A stretch of 64,000 nt of DNA from Tubiluchus corallicola (lineage: Eukaryota > Priapulida > Priapulimorpha > Priapulimorphida > Tubiluchidae): NCBI GenBank assembly GCA_030141605.1, contig JAQGDQ010000016.1, positions 1,070,999 through 1,134,998 of the forward strand, written 5' to 3'. Made by a program: the position numbers and the translations under genes. Positions within the stretch are counted from its first letter, which is position 1, and every line of letters starts with the position of its first letter. Positions 1-11,900 of this stretch are shown in pieces. The notes under the pieces were generated by a model. That model was not told where the DNA came from and did not search any database. It was given only the letters and a program-made list of their open reading frames with translations.

Positions 1-540
1 CTAGTTAACGTGCATTGTAGAACAACTTTAAAAAACGTTTTTTATTTGCCATCTGACAAAAACGTTTTTAGTGTGCATGTCACGTTTAATTTTAGGTTAT
101 TGAGGCAAACATCACTTAGACTAGTACAGCAGTTTTTATTCGTTAATTTATAAAAGAGGTATATTTAAACTTTAGTCAATTATATTCAAAACATTAACGC
201 AGTTACGTACTTAAGGCCTAAACTAATTGTAAGAGAGAAATTTTTAGACGATGCCACTGCATACATAAACCATAGGGAATACAGTAATATCAAATTTAAT
301 TATCGTCTTTTTATTCAGATTTTCAATTTAGAATAAACACTTGGCACTCACGACCAAGTGGTCACTAAGCTAACTGTGTTAAACCAATGACACACGGCCG
401 CCAAAACACACAAACCCGCCGACGTCGGCCATGATAACTCTCCTTAACAGGGCTGTCTCTCCCATTAATGCAAACCAGGCAGTTGCGCAGGGCACCAAAT
501 TTTGGTTGGCGTCAAATTCTGGAAGTAATTATTTCATTTT

Positions 541-1180
541 GAAGTTTAGCTTAAGTAATAACATAGCGTATGTGTAATAACATAGCTTAAGTAATAACAT
601 TGTGTATGTGTAATAACATAGCTTAAGTAATAAAATTGTGTATGTGTAATACCATAGCTTAAGTAATAACATTGTGTATGTGTAACATAGATTAAGTAAT
701 AGCATTGTGTATGTGTAGTAATATAGCTTAAGTAATAACATTGTGTATGTGTAATAACATAGCTTAAGTAATAACATTGTGTATGTGTAATAATATAGCT
801 TAAGTAATAACATTGTGTATGTGTAATAACATAGCTTAAGTAATAACATTGTGTATGTGTAATAATATAGCTTAAGTAATAACATAGCGTATGTGTAATA
901 ACATAGCTTAAGTAATAACATTGTGTATGTGTAATAATATAGCTTAAGTAATAACATAGCGTATGTGTAATAACATAGCTTAAGTAATAACATTGTGTAT
1001 GTGTAATAATATAGTTTAAGTAATAACATTGTGTATGTGTAATAATATAGCTTAAGTAATAACATTGTGTATGTGTAATAACATAGATTAAGTAATAACA
1101 TTGTGTATGTGTAATAACATAGATTAAGTAATAACATTGTGTATGTGTAATAACATAGCTTAAGTAACAACATAGCGTAT
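541..1180. repeat. 36-bp minisatellite, ~18 copies
   Basis: A tandem array with a unit of about 36 bp, containing the cores TAATAACATTGTGTATGTG and ACATAGCTTAAG. Units vary at a few positions and some are shortened. Because 36 is a multiple of three, the minus strand stays open for 241 codons as a Tyr/Leu repeat. That is a by-product of the array, not a gene. Confidence 0.9.
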
Positions 1181-1767
1181 GTGTAATTCTTTAAGTGCGC
1201 AACACTAATCAAACGAAACGAACCATAATCTTTCTGTCGAAATGGATAATTCATCGATGCTAGGAAGTTAATTCCTACAGCAAAACACTTTCTAGTTTAG
1301 TTTTATTTGTATTTCTAAGATTACATCATTCCACTCAGACATTTCTTGCGCGTGATTTTGCAAGCATTTTCTATTCTATGCATCGAGCAGCCTCGCTACG
1401 TAAGTGCTTATTGTAATGACCCTTACGTTAATAAACACTTCTTTCTATAGCATTTGTCTAATTATGCCAAATAAACTTACAAGAGTCGAAGTGTTTAGGA
1501 GCGGAATTATACAGGAAATGAAAAGCAAGAAAGCTAGCGGGTGACGGGTGGCGGGTGGCGACAATGAACAGCAGAAAGATTCGCCAGTGAAGCATTTGCA
1601 ACAAAACCAGAGTTATGAAGCAGATGAAGCTAGTGAAATGGATGTACACGAAGAAAGAAGTTAAAGTTTCAAGGATTTCCTGACGAATAGCTGAGGGAAA
1701 ATCTAAACAAGAAGAGCTGAAATCACAGAAATTTGATTGCTCCTGTAATAGGGTTATAAAGTCAGTT

Positions 1768-2096
1768 TCAAATTTAGTCAACACAATACAAGCTGTAGAT
1801 AGGTAATTGACCACACTTAATTAGTTCACTATCACACATGCATAAGTCTAACACACAGGTACCATTATACTTTATTATAATATCATACAAGAAAAATTCA
1901 AATTTGCTGATGCTGTGTGAACCGGGGTGGAAGGGGTTGACCGTTGTTCAAATTCCGTCAACACAGCACAAACTGTAGATCTATCACACATGCATAAGCC
2001 TAACGCACAGGTAGCATTATACTTTACTATAATATTATACAAGAAAAATTCAATTTTGCGGGTGCTGTGTGGACCGTGGAAGGGGTTGACCGTTGA
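1768..2096. repeat. Tandem direct duplication, ~150-180 bp unit
   Basis: The segment 1768-1946 is repeated at 1949-2096. Shared landmarks are GTCAACACA, CTGTAGAT, ATCACACATGCATAAG and AAGGGGTTGACCGTTG. The first copy has about 33 extra bases near 1800-1830. No coding potential is recognised. Confidence 0.75.
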
Positions 2097-2428
2097 AGAG
2101 GGGGCGCTAAAACTAATTTTCCCTAAGGCCTACTAAGGAAAATTGTGTTAGCCATGACCCCTTAGATCTGAATAAAAAGACGATACTTCAATTTGATATT
2201 ACTGTACACCACATGGTTTATGTATGTATTTTAAATTTCTCTCATGCAATTAGCTTAGGTCTTAAGTACGTAATTGCGTTAATGTTTCGAACAGACATCA
2301 AAAATAATTCACTAAGAGTTTAAATATACCTGTTTTATAAATTAATAAATAAATACTGCTGTACTAGTCCAAGTGATTTTTGCCTCTGTAATTTAAAATT
2401 AAACGTGATATGCACACTCAGACTACCT

Positions 2429-2867
2429 AGAGCCCACCCTGCTCGTTAAATTATAGAAGCCATTGAAAAGATTCACACTTGTGAAACTACTAGCTGTTCG
2501 CGTCTGTAGTGTAATGTAACTACAAAAACTTATAAATTAAGTATCTTAGCGCATTATATCGTTGTATGTAAAAATGTCCTACCGAAGAGAGACACTGCCA
2601 GTTCAAGCATTTTTCGTTCTTTGATTTGATACAGTGAGTTATCATTGATAGACGGTGCTATACTTAATTTCTCTAAGGAAAAAGCCAGAAAGGCACTTAG
2701 TATATATGCTAAACAGTCCGTTCATCGCTTATGTTTTCCTTTATTGCTATTTTGATGATTGCTGTTCATTGCTAGTTTTGCTGCTAGCTAAAATACTCGT
2801 GTTTATCTAACTGTCTTTCATGTTTGGCATCAAAATTTCATCAATTGTTGGTTTTTTCCATCCTTAA
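2429..2867. other. Intergenic, nothing recognised
   Basis: AT-rich sequence between the inverted-repeat unit and the dispersed repeat. I see no convincing exon, RNA gene or repeat. Confidence 0.5.
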
Positions 2868-3465
2868 AGGAAGACAGGGTGATTTTTTTATATACCAGCC
2901 CATTTCAAGTCCGATAAAAGGGATACATTTTAACACAATTAATACCGCAAAAGTAGTTCTCATAATTAAATAATAGATTAAAAATTTAATTAACGGCGGG
3001 CTAGCCCACCTATTGATGACATCACCAATTAACATAATTTTCAAAGGCAAAAATACTCCACTAGCTTGTTTGAACTGTTTGAAAAGTACAGTGGTATTCA
3101 GTGTGTTGTATCAAAGCAAGGCAAGTTTTAATATAAAAATTCAAATTTCAGAATAAGTGCTGTGCTCACGCATGAGCTGTCGAATGTTTGTAGTTCGTCG
3201 CAAACTAACGCATCTGAACAGAGAGGCACAGCACCTGTTTTTTGTGCATTGCGTTTCTGAAATGCAGGCGCTAGTGCCCGTCTAGCTAACGAATGGCGAA
3301 ATGCATGTAACAGCGAAGAACTAGTGGCGCGAACGTGAAATTGTATTTCTGGGGTATTAATTATTTCACGTAAGTCATTTTTGAAAAAAAGAGTATGTTT
3401 CCTTTCAATATTTTAAAGAGTAGATTGTTTTGACCTACAGTTTAAGATTAGGCCTGGTTTTACTT
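2868..3465 (+). repeat. Dispersed ~600-bp repeat, copy 1
   Basis: This segment aligns along nearly its whole length, same strand, with 51142-51740. Shared landmarks include AATAATAGATTA, TTAATTAACGGC, CATGAGCT, CAGCGAAGAACTAGTGG and TTTTGACCTACAGTTTAAGA. Its last ~95 bp recur in tandem at 4284-4552. No conserved long frame is seen, so it is probably a non-coding interspersed repeat of unknown class. Confidence 0.75.
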
Positions 3466-4283
3466 TAATAATAATAATCTTGATTCTAGTTACTCAATTA
3501 AGTCATTAATTTTCCACAGAAATTTCAGGATCAAAATTGATGTTAATTGTTAGATTCACTCCAGTGTAAGAGGTCTAACAGTGGAAATGCTGAAATTAGT
3601 TTACCAAACAAAAAGAATGAACTTTGGGCTGCTTTAATCATTGGAAATAGGGAAATAGGGAGACAAAATCCAGGCTGTATCCCATCTATTTTCAAATTTC
3701 CTGTCTCTGGGCTTTAGTATCAAAATTTAATTTACTGTATCTTTGTTCCATCATTCATGTTCTGTCATTGTTTTAATTTTGTCGGAAAAATTTATTTGAC
3801 CCAACATCTTGGTCTGTGGATAGTTTTTTCCTAGAAACGGAGAAGGGTTTTTATGGGATATGAAAAAGGGTGGTTATATTTTCACTGTTTGTGACGTTTT
3901 TCTGCCTAGACCCGAAGTCTCATTTTCATTTTCTTTTCGGGACTGTGCAGTGATTGTAAAATGCTTAGCAAGAAAAACATTTTTACGTTTTAATTTGGTT
4001 TTCCCACAAAAATAAATCTGTGTATACGAGTTACGTGCCTATTCCGACAGAACTATAACTACAATGTATTACCGGTTTATTTCCTAAACGCTATTTCGCC
4101 AACTTAAACATCGAAATTTTAAGTTTCGAAGTTTTACAAACGACGAGTAAAATCATCAGCAATACAAGTGCACTAATTCTCAGATTATTTTCCCACTAAA
4201 CTGTGAATTTTACTCTTGTTGTTGGAGTGTGTCCCATTCTTTTGTGCTTGCTAAACTATTTTGGGATAAATTGCGCTAAGCAT

Positions 4284-4552
4284 TCTTTCATGTAAGTCAT
4301 TTTTGAAAAAAAATAGTATGTGTCCTTTTAATATTTTAAAGAGTAGATTGTTTTGACCTACAGTTTAAGATTGGGTCCGGTTTTACTTTATATAGTATGT
4401 TTCCTTTCAATATTTTAAAGAGTAGATTGTTTTGACCTACAGTTTAAGATTGGGTCCGGTTTTACTTTATATAGTATGTTTCCTTTCAATATTTTAACGA
4501 GTAGATTGTTTTGACCTACAGTTTAAGATTGGGTCCGGTTTTTACTTTATAT
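4284..4552 (+). repeat. Terminal part of the dispersed repeat, 3 tandem 79-bp units
   Basis: The unit beginning AGTATGT.TCCTTT and containing TTTTGACCTACAGTTTAAGA starts at 4315, 4394 and 4473, an exact 79-bp spacing. The 31 bp before the first unit also match the dispersed repeat. It ends about 130 bp upstream of the chitinase-like start codon, so it sits in that gene's 5' flank or 5' intron. Confidence 0.85.
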
Positions 4553-4681
4553 TATACTTTATATATTTTACTTTAATTTATAACACGGAATTATATAGAA
4601 TAATTTTTGCTTGCATTACAATTTTTTTCTACTAATGATTGATAACTAACGATCATGAAAATACTCGATTATTTTTGCAGT

Positions 4682-5860
4682 ATGCAGGGGATAGGTGTTT
4701 GCCTGGTATTGGTATTACTGGCAGGACTATCATCTACTGAAACTCAGCCAGGTAAGTATTAATTTGGTTTCACATTTTAAATACAGTTTGACGTCGGTTA
4801 GTTAAATTATTTCGCCATTATTAGGTGTAAGACATTAAGAAAATGAACATATCTGTATCTCTATAAGTTCAGCAGTTGTTTCACTGATTGTTTGATTGGT
4901 TTTTTTCAACATGAAATTTTGACAGCAAATGTCTGGAGAATCTTAATTAACGCTGGCGCAATTTTTGGCAAATTCTTTTTTTCATTTACGGTTTGTGTGG
5001 GATTTTGATAAAAGTAAATCAAATGTTATTGATATGAACCTTTGTTTCCGTGCCTGTGCCGTTAATGAAACACCATTGTTTAGTAGCCAAATTAGCGATG
5101 TTACTATGTTTTAAATGTGTTAATCAGAATTTAACAATCCATTGCGATTCCTTCCATCTACGATTAACAGCTATCTGTTGGTGAGCATAAACCGCAATCG
5201 TTTGTTAAATTCTTTGTTTTCACACTACAATCAAAGACTAATTATCCAAAACACCATATTATGGTTAGGTAATTAGTAATTACAGTAAACAGTTAAGTGT
5301 AAGTAAACTAACAGTTCCCTTGGTTGGTGACCTAATATTATGCAATAATGAACGCTAATCCTAAAGAATTTTAAGATACTTTTCTTTCAACTCTTTTTTT
5401 TCATAACTAAACATACATGTTTATCCACTTTTGCTAGCTTCAAGCGGAAAATTAATTTTTTTTCTTCCTTTGACTCTAGGTCCTCATAATATTAATTTTA
5501 AATACGTAAAGGTTAAATTATTATTAAAAGATAGGCACGTGTGTCTCTTCTTTCCCATTATTGAACATTATTTTATTATAAACTAACACATTCGTATAAC
5601 GTTCAATTTTCATTCGTCTTAAATGCAAAATCTGATAATTTTTTATTATCTGATACATGCGCATTAACTAATTAATTATATTAGTAACAATTCTGAGAGG
5701 GTGGCTGACCTCGATGACTTATAGTTCTTTCGCCACCCTTTCACCACTAATCAATAATTACTTTTGCACTTTGTAATGTTGTATTATTGTATGTTGTATA
5801 GATTTATAAATCTGTTAGTTATGTATTTTGCTATTTTAAAAATGGTGATAAACTAATAAA

Positions 5861-5906
<46 letters not shown>

Positions 5907-8900
5907 TACTCATGGGATTGAATTAAGAACGCCCGCGTTCACACGTGTCTGTGTTGTCTAGTCATTGGTTTGAATTCCAAAGGTTTCTGGTTCAAATATA
6001 TTGTGTTCACTTTACCAATAACTGATAATCTCGAATTTAAACTTATAACTAATTAGCTAATTATTTTATTTAATTACTTTCCAGAAGTTCCAAGTCATCT
6101 TCATGACTACGATTCCTACGTGCGGTTCTGCTTTTACCCGGGGGAGGCAGCTCGACGTCCCGCGCCAGCCACGTTCTTACCAGAAGACATCGACCCCTCA
6201 ACTTGCACGCACATCGTGTTTGGATACGCCACAATATTGGATAATGAGCTGACGGCCAAGTCAGAGTCAGATTTAGGTAAGTTGCTTGTTGCAAAGTGCT
6301 TTTGCCAATATGGTGTTATTGTTTACCATCCAAAGAAATTTCTGTGCTCATTGCGATGATGATGATGATTATGGCGACGACGACAACGATGATGATTCAG
6401 CTTTAAGTAGAACAGACAAACAAAGCTGCAATGAGATTTTTTATTGCCCACGATAAATTACGAATTACAACTACATAACAGAGATTAGTCACACAGGGCA
6501 ACTACACGTAGCATTTTTTAATTTTTTTATATGACTGTCTTTCGTATCGAACACGCAACCTCCTGTACGGAGCTCGGACGTTTTACCTATCAGGCTACGC
6601 AGCCACTGTATTTGCCTAAGTGTTTGAAGAGAGACAGTACGACGTGACTATTAAACGAATACACAACATTGTCGTTCTGGCTATTGAGATTGCAAGCTGA
6701 GGTAAAAAGGTATCGAGGTTTAGGGACTGAAGTCGTGGACACTGGGTAGTGGGTTTTGAGTTTAAACAGGTACTGTGGGTAGAAATACCAAAAAACGTCA
6801 GGTCTATTTTATACACTCCCGAAATACTTTTCAGATTGCACGCAAAGTGTTAAAATTACTTGAAGATCACCAGTCGAATATTCATTCACGAAAAAAGGTT
6901 TATAAATAGAAGTAAATAAGTATAATCATTTTACTAGTTTTACAATCTGTTCACAAACCTACTAAATTGACAATATGATAAAAATCATGGTTTTTTGGTT
7001 CTTTTCTTAGAGAAGCGGTACGAAATCTCGACTTCACACTTAATCGCATTTAGATATAGATCTAGTAACTAATTTAATCTACAGCCAAAGGGAAGAAATA
7101 AAATGAGGTCTGCAACATCTTGATGGCTCTGCTTGTTAAATGGTTTCAGCTTATCGTAGCCCCGAATGCACCACTCATATTTTACGCCTAGCACACGAAC
7201 GCAGCGCACCCTGTGCTTAACTCCCCAGCCTGTGGTATCATTGATGACTTTCTTTTCTGGCTAATTATCACATTGGACACAATTCAATTCAATTCAATAA
7301 TTTTTTATTTGGCTGATTTGCAACACAAAACATTAAACTATATACGTAATGATAGCAACAATGCGATAACAAAAACAGGTATGGTTTGAAAATTCTACAG
7401 AGTAGGATCGTGAACTTTCCAGACTCACCCCGAGACATGTCTTCTGTTCCTGAAATGGTAACTCGCGTAATTTCGTAACTTTGAAGCTCGTAGCTCTAAT
7501 TTTAAATGCTTTTACTCACTTTCTGCATATAGTATTTTTTAGCACTTCTAGTTTTAGTCTAGGTAAATTTTAATTGTATGTTTTTGTGGCTTTTATGCTG
7601 AAATAAATAGTACAATGAATGGATCAATCATAAATCAATCATTCTGACATGCTCTTCTCCTCACTTCTTAGCTTAACAAACCCAAATGAGGTTCAGTTTT
7701 AGTTATTTCAATGGCAAATAAAAAAAATTGATTTAATTTTGCTTTAATTTTGTTGCGTTTTTCCAACTTTTTTGTTAAATGATAAAGCACATAAAAATTG
7801 ACGATATAAAACACATTGAAAAATCCCTGGTAAAGACCTACTTAACAATAACCAAGGTACACGGTGCAAGAAAGCAACAAACTGAACAAAGACCTGATCA
7901 AGTAAAAGTGCATTCAAAGCTGTGGTACAAGGAAAAAACCTAATGAAGCAATGAGTATTGAAGTAACTTTCCACAAATTTTATATTTTGTCAGAATTTCA
8001 AGAGGCCATTTATGCACTTTAACCCATGTCACAAAAATGATGTGTCGCATTCATTGTTAAACCAAATTTTGAGCTAAACGTTTTTTAAAACATCGTTATT
8101 GCATTGTTTAAGACGCTGGTTGGGCTTTAAATTGCTATTTGCAGTAATACCTAACTAAAAAATCCGTTTGCACTAACTGTTTCTGTCGAAGCATTTAATA
8201 AAATTCTTTTTTAGAATTGTTTCAGAGAATCCTGGCCCTAAAAAACCAAAATCCAGATCTGAAGGTACTGCTAGCAGTAGGCGGTTGGGCAGAAGGTTCA
8301 CAGCGTTTCAGCAATATGGCGTGGTCTCTCAACTCACGTCTTACCTTTGTTAATTCTGTACTTCATTTCCTGAGACAATATGGTTTCGATGGACTAAATG
8401 TCGACTGGGAGTTTCCGGGCTACGAACGAAGAGGTGGACATCCTTCAGATAGAGACAATTTACCACTGCTCTTAGAGGTATTGATATAAAAATATTAGTA
8501 GTATTTGACAGGCTATAACACTCTAACTGCTTTGCTCTTGAAATTCATCTTTTCAAGCATTTTAAAGCAGGTTGTTAGTTCTGCTAGTTGACCGTCGGTT
8601 CTTCGTGTCTATATGGTGTAGTTTTGGCTTGAACAAATTAATGCAAAGTGAGGACTCTTCTTACCCAATATCTCTGTGTCAATTTTAAATTTATGTACAA
8701 TTGTGTGTTTAATTTTTAGGAGCTTCACAAGATCTTTACGATGGAAGCCAAGTTTTCCGGCAACAATCAACTAATCTTGGCCACCACGATACCGGGCGCT
8801 AAATACTGGATAGATTTGGGTTACGACATCCCGAAAATCTCTTCGTGCGTTTATAAATACGTTTCTTATTTTTGATGAAAATAATTGGTACTAATAACGC

Positions 8901-11900
8901 TATTTAAAAGTTGAATTATCAGTGAATGATAAATTATTATGTAGAAGATAACCGCCCTGCAGGTCAAGTGACTAACCTCAAAATTGTCCTTGAAATCTAT
9001 CATCTACTACCATTAATCCTTGCAAAGCGCCTTGTGTAAAAAACATCTCTGGTTATTTGTGCTCAAAGAGAAAAAGCTTCTCATAATATTCTTGATTTCT
9101 AAATGCAGGTTTAGTGATTATTTACCAATGATGACTTATCACCTTAATGGAATATGGAACAAACACGCTGGTCATGGAAGTCCTTTGCATCCTCACTCCT
9201 ACGATGTGGACAAAACTGCGAATATTGTAAGTGAAGAGGTCGCCTTTGAAATATCTTTGTTTTTAGTAATTTCAGTTAAGTGTAAGACAACTTGGAAAAT
9301 CACACACAAGCAAGGGCAGCATTTTTGTGTCATGTGTGTGAAAGGGATAAATTATTGGAAAATCACGGAAGCACTTTTGAGACTAATAGCTATGAAGATG
9401 CGGTATGATCGTTTTCCTTAGATAACCTAGTAATCTTCCATGCCATATAGTGTTCCTTGGTTTTTAGGGTACTTGGATAACCTAATAATCTTCCATGCCA
9501 TGTAGTGTTCCTTAGTTTTTAGTGTACTTGGATAACCTAATAATCTTCCATGCCATGTAGTGTTCCTTAGTTTTTAGTGTACTTAGATAATCTAATAATC
9601 TTCCATGCCATATAATGTTCCTTAGTTTTTAGTGTACTTAGATAACCTAATAATCTTCCATGCCATGTAGTGTTCCTTAGTTTTTAGGGTACTTAAATAA
9701 CCTAGTAATCTTTCATGTCATATAGCGTTCCTTAGTTTTTAGTGTACTTAGATAATCTAATAATCTTCCATGCCATGTAATGTTCCTTAGTTTTTAGTGT
9801 ACTTAGATAATCTAATAATCTTCCATGCCATGTAATGTTCCTTAGTTTTTAGCGTACTTAGATAATCTAATAATCTTCCATGCCATATAATGTTCTTTAG
9901 TTTTTAGTGTACTTAGATAATCTAATAATCTTCCATGCCATGTAGTGTTCCTTAGTTTTTAGTGTACTTAGATAATCTATTAATCTTCCATGCCATGTAG
10001 TGTTGCTTAGTTTTTAGTGTACTTAGATAATCTAATAATCTTCCATGCCATGTAGTGTTCCTTAGTTTTTAGTGTATTTAGATAATCTAATAATCTTCCA
10101 TGCCATATAACGTTCCTTAGTTTTTAGTGTACTTAGACAATCTAATAATCTTCCATGCCATATAGCGTTCCTTAGTTTTTAGTGTACTTAGATAATTTAA
10201 TAATCTTCCATGCCATATAGCGTTCCTTAGTTTTTAGTGTACTTAGATAACCTAAATCCTATTATCGTTGCTTTTTTTTAAGGAATTCATCGTCCAATAT
10301 TGGATAAACCATGGAACGGATCCAAAGAAATTGCTGCTGGGAATTCCTCTTTTTGGACAGACTTACACTCTCCAAGACCCATCTGACCACATGTTAAATG
10401 CACCTATTGTAGGAAGTGGCAAGGCTGGACACATGTATCAACAGGAAGGAATGATGCCGTACTACGAGGTTTGTGCCCACAAAACTTTGCTTGAGCTTAT
10501 TCTTATTAAGATTTTCGGCTTCTTGTGGATTGGTAAACACCAATCTTATTACTGCTTAAGTGATAGATTTAGCCAACTGAACAACTGATAATGCTTCTTG
10601 CGAATATTTTTTGAATGACTTACAGATCTACGTCTTCACTCATAATAAATGAATAAATTACGACAAAATTTGCAGATTATAAAGATTCGCAAATCTGTTT
10701 CGGAAAATTCACAAACATTTTAATGGTACCAATGTGCGGCATTTGTCACATTTGCAAATAAATAAAAATTGTGGTTTATTTCTATTAATTTTAATGACTT
10801 GCATTACTTAAATCTTTTGTAGGTGTGTTCTGAAGTGATGCCAAGCTATGAAAGCTTTTGGGTTGAAGATCAGCTTGTTCCATTTGCTTACAAAAATGAC
10901 CAATGGATTGGCTACGAGGATTCAAGGAGTATTAGTGAAAAGGTAACAATCCTTTGCAGTATATTTGGACAAGTTCTAGAACTTCCATCACCAAACTTTC
11001 ACTAATTTTTTTGTACGTATTGTTGACCACAGTTAGCATTCAACTGGTTACTGATCACCAACTTTTGTAATTTTTGCAACGCATTTGCATGTTATCAACG
11101 GGCCTCATTTTTCCCTGACTGACAATAGGGTTCGTCTAACTAGTTTTTGTTTGTAGGTCAAGTATGTGATCGACAATCACCTTGGAGGCGTTATGGTCTG
11201 GGCATTAGGTTTTGATGATTTTAAAGGTCATTGTAATCATGGAAGGAATCCTCTGTTGACCACAATAAAAACAGAATTGCTGGAAGTGACACAGGTGACC
11301 TATGTAATCCACACAAAATCTTCAAATGTTTTACAGCAGTTGCCGCACAAGTATGAAACGGGTGCAGTAGAACCACATTATGCAACATCACATCACGGTG
11401 AGACGTACAGGCGTCATACTGTGCAACATCGGCGACACTACGTACAACATGTATCCCATCAGCAAGAAGGACAACACCCTGTTCATGGATATGATGAGCA
11501 CCATGCCTACCATGGGCACAGTCGCAGTCGCAGAGTGGAGTCATCATATTCACGGCACGGGAATTATCACGATGCGTATCCTCATCAAACACAAGGAAGT
11601 TACATACCATATCAAGAACACGAAATGATTCCCCACGAAACGTACAATTACGAAACATATCCACACAGAGATGCATATGAAGTCTACCCTAGCAACAGCT
11701 ATCCTTATGACGCTCACAATTATGTAATATATCTGCCGGAGCAGTATGACGTGCACCCTCATCAAACACATGAGAATTACGGTGCATATTCAGCACATGG
11801 ACAGTATGATGATTTCGAAGTACATCCTCGTGAAAGTTCTGAAATATATCCAGTAAACGAGCCGCATGCGTACCCTTATGAAAAAAGCAATTATTACGAT

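Larger units (their letters stand above)
77..2428. mobile_element. Unit bounded by ~250-bp inverted repeats
   Basis: The stretch at 77-325 reappears in reverse complement at 2165-2428, with several mismatches and small indels. Similarity stops sharply at both outer edges. The interior holds a 36-bp minisatellite and a tandem duplication, and I see no transposase frame. This is what a non-autonomous foldback-type DNA transposon would look like. A simple inverted duplication is the alternative. I could not identify a target-site duplication. Confidence 0.5.

Noticed and set aside
529-1254. 241-codon minus-strand frame of Tyr/Leu repeats
   Set aside because: It is the translation of a 36-bp minisatellite, whose period is a multiple of three. 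No signal peptide, splice sites or balanced flanks.
9418-10255. CRISPR-like look of the 55-bp array
   Set aside because: Units are contiguous with no unique spacers, and the DNA is animal. The same applies to the arrays at 25190, 27745 and 61812.
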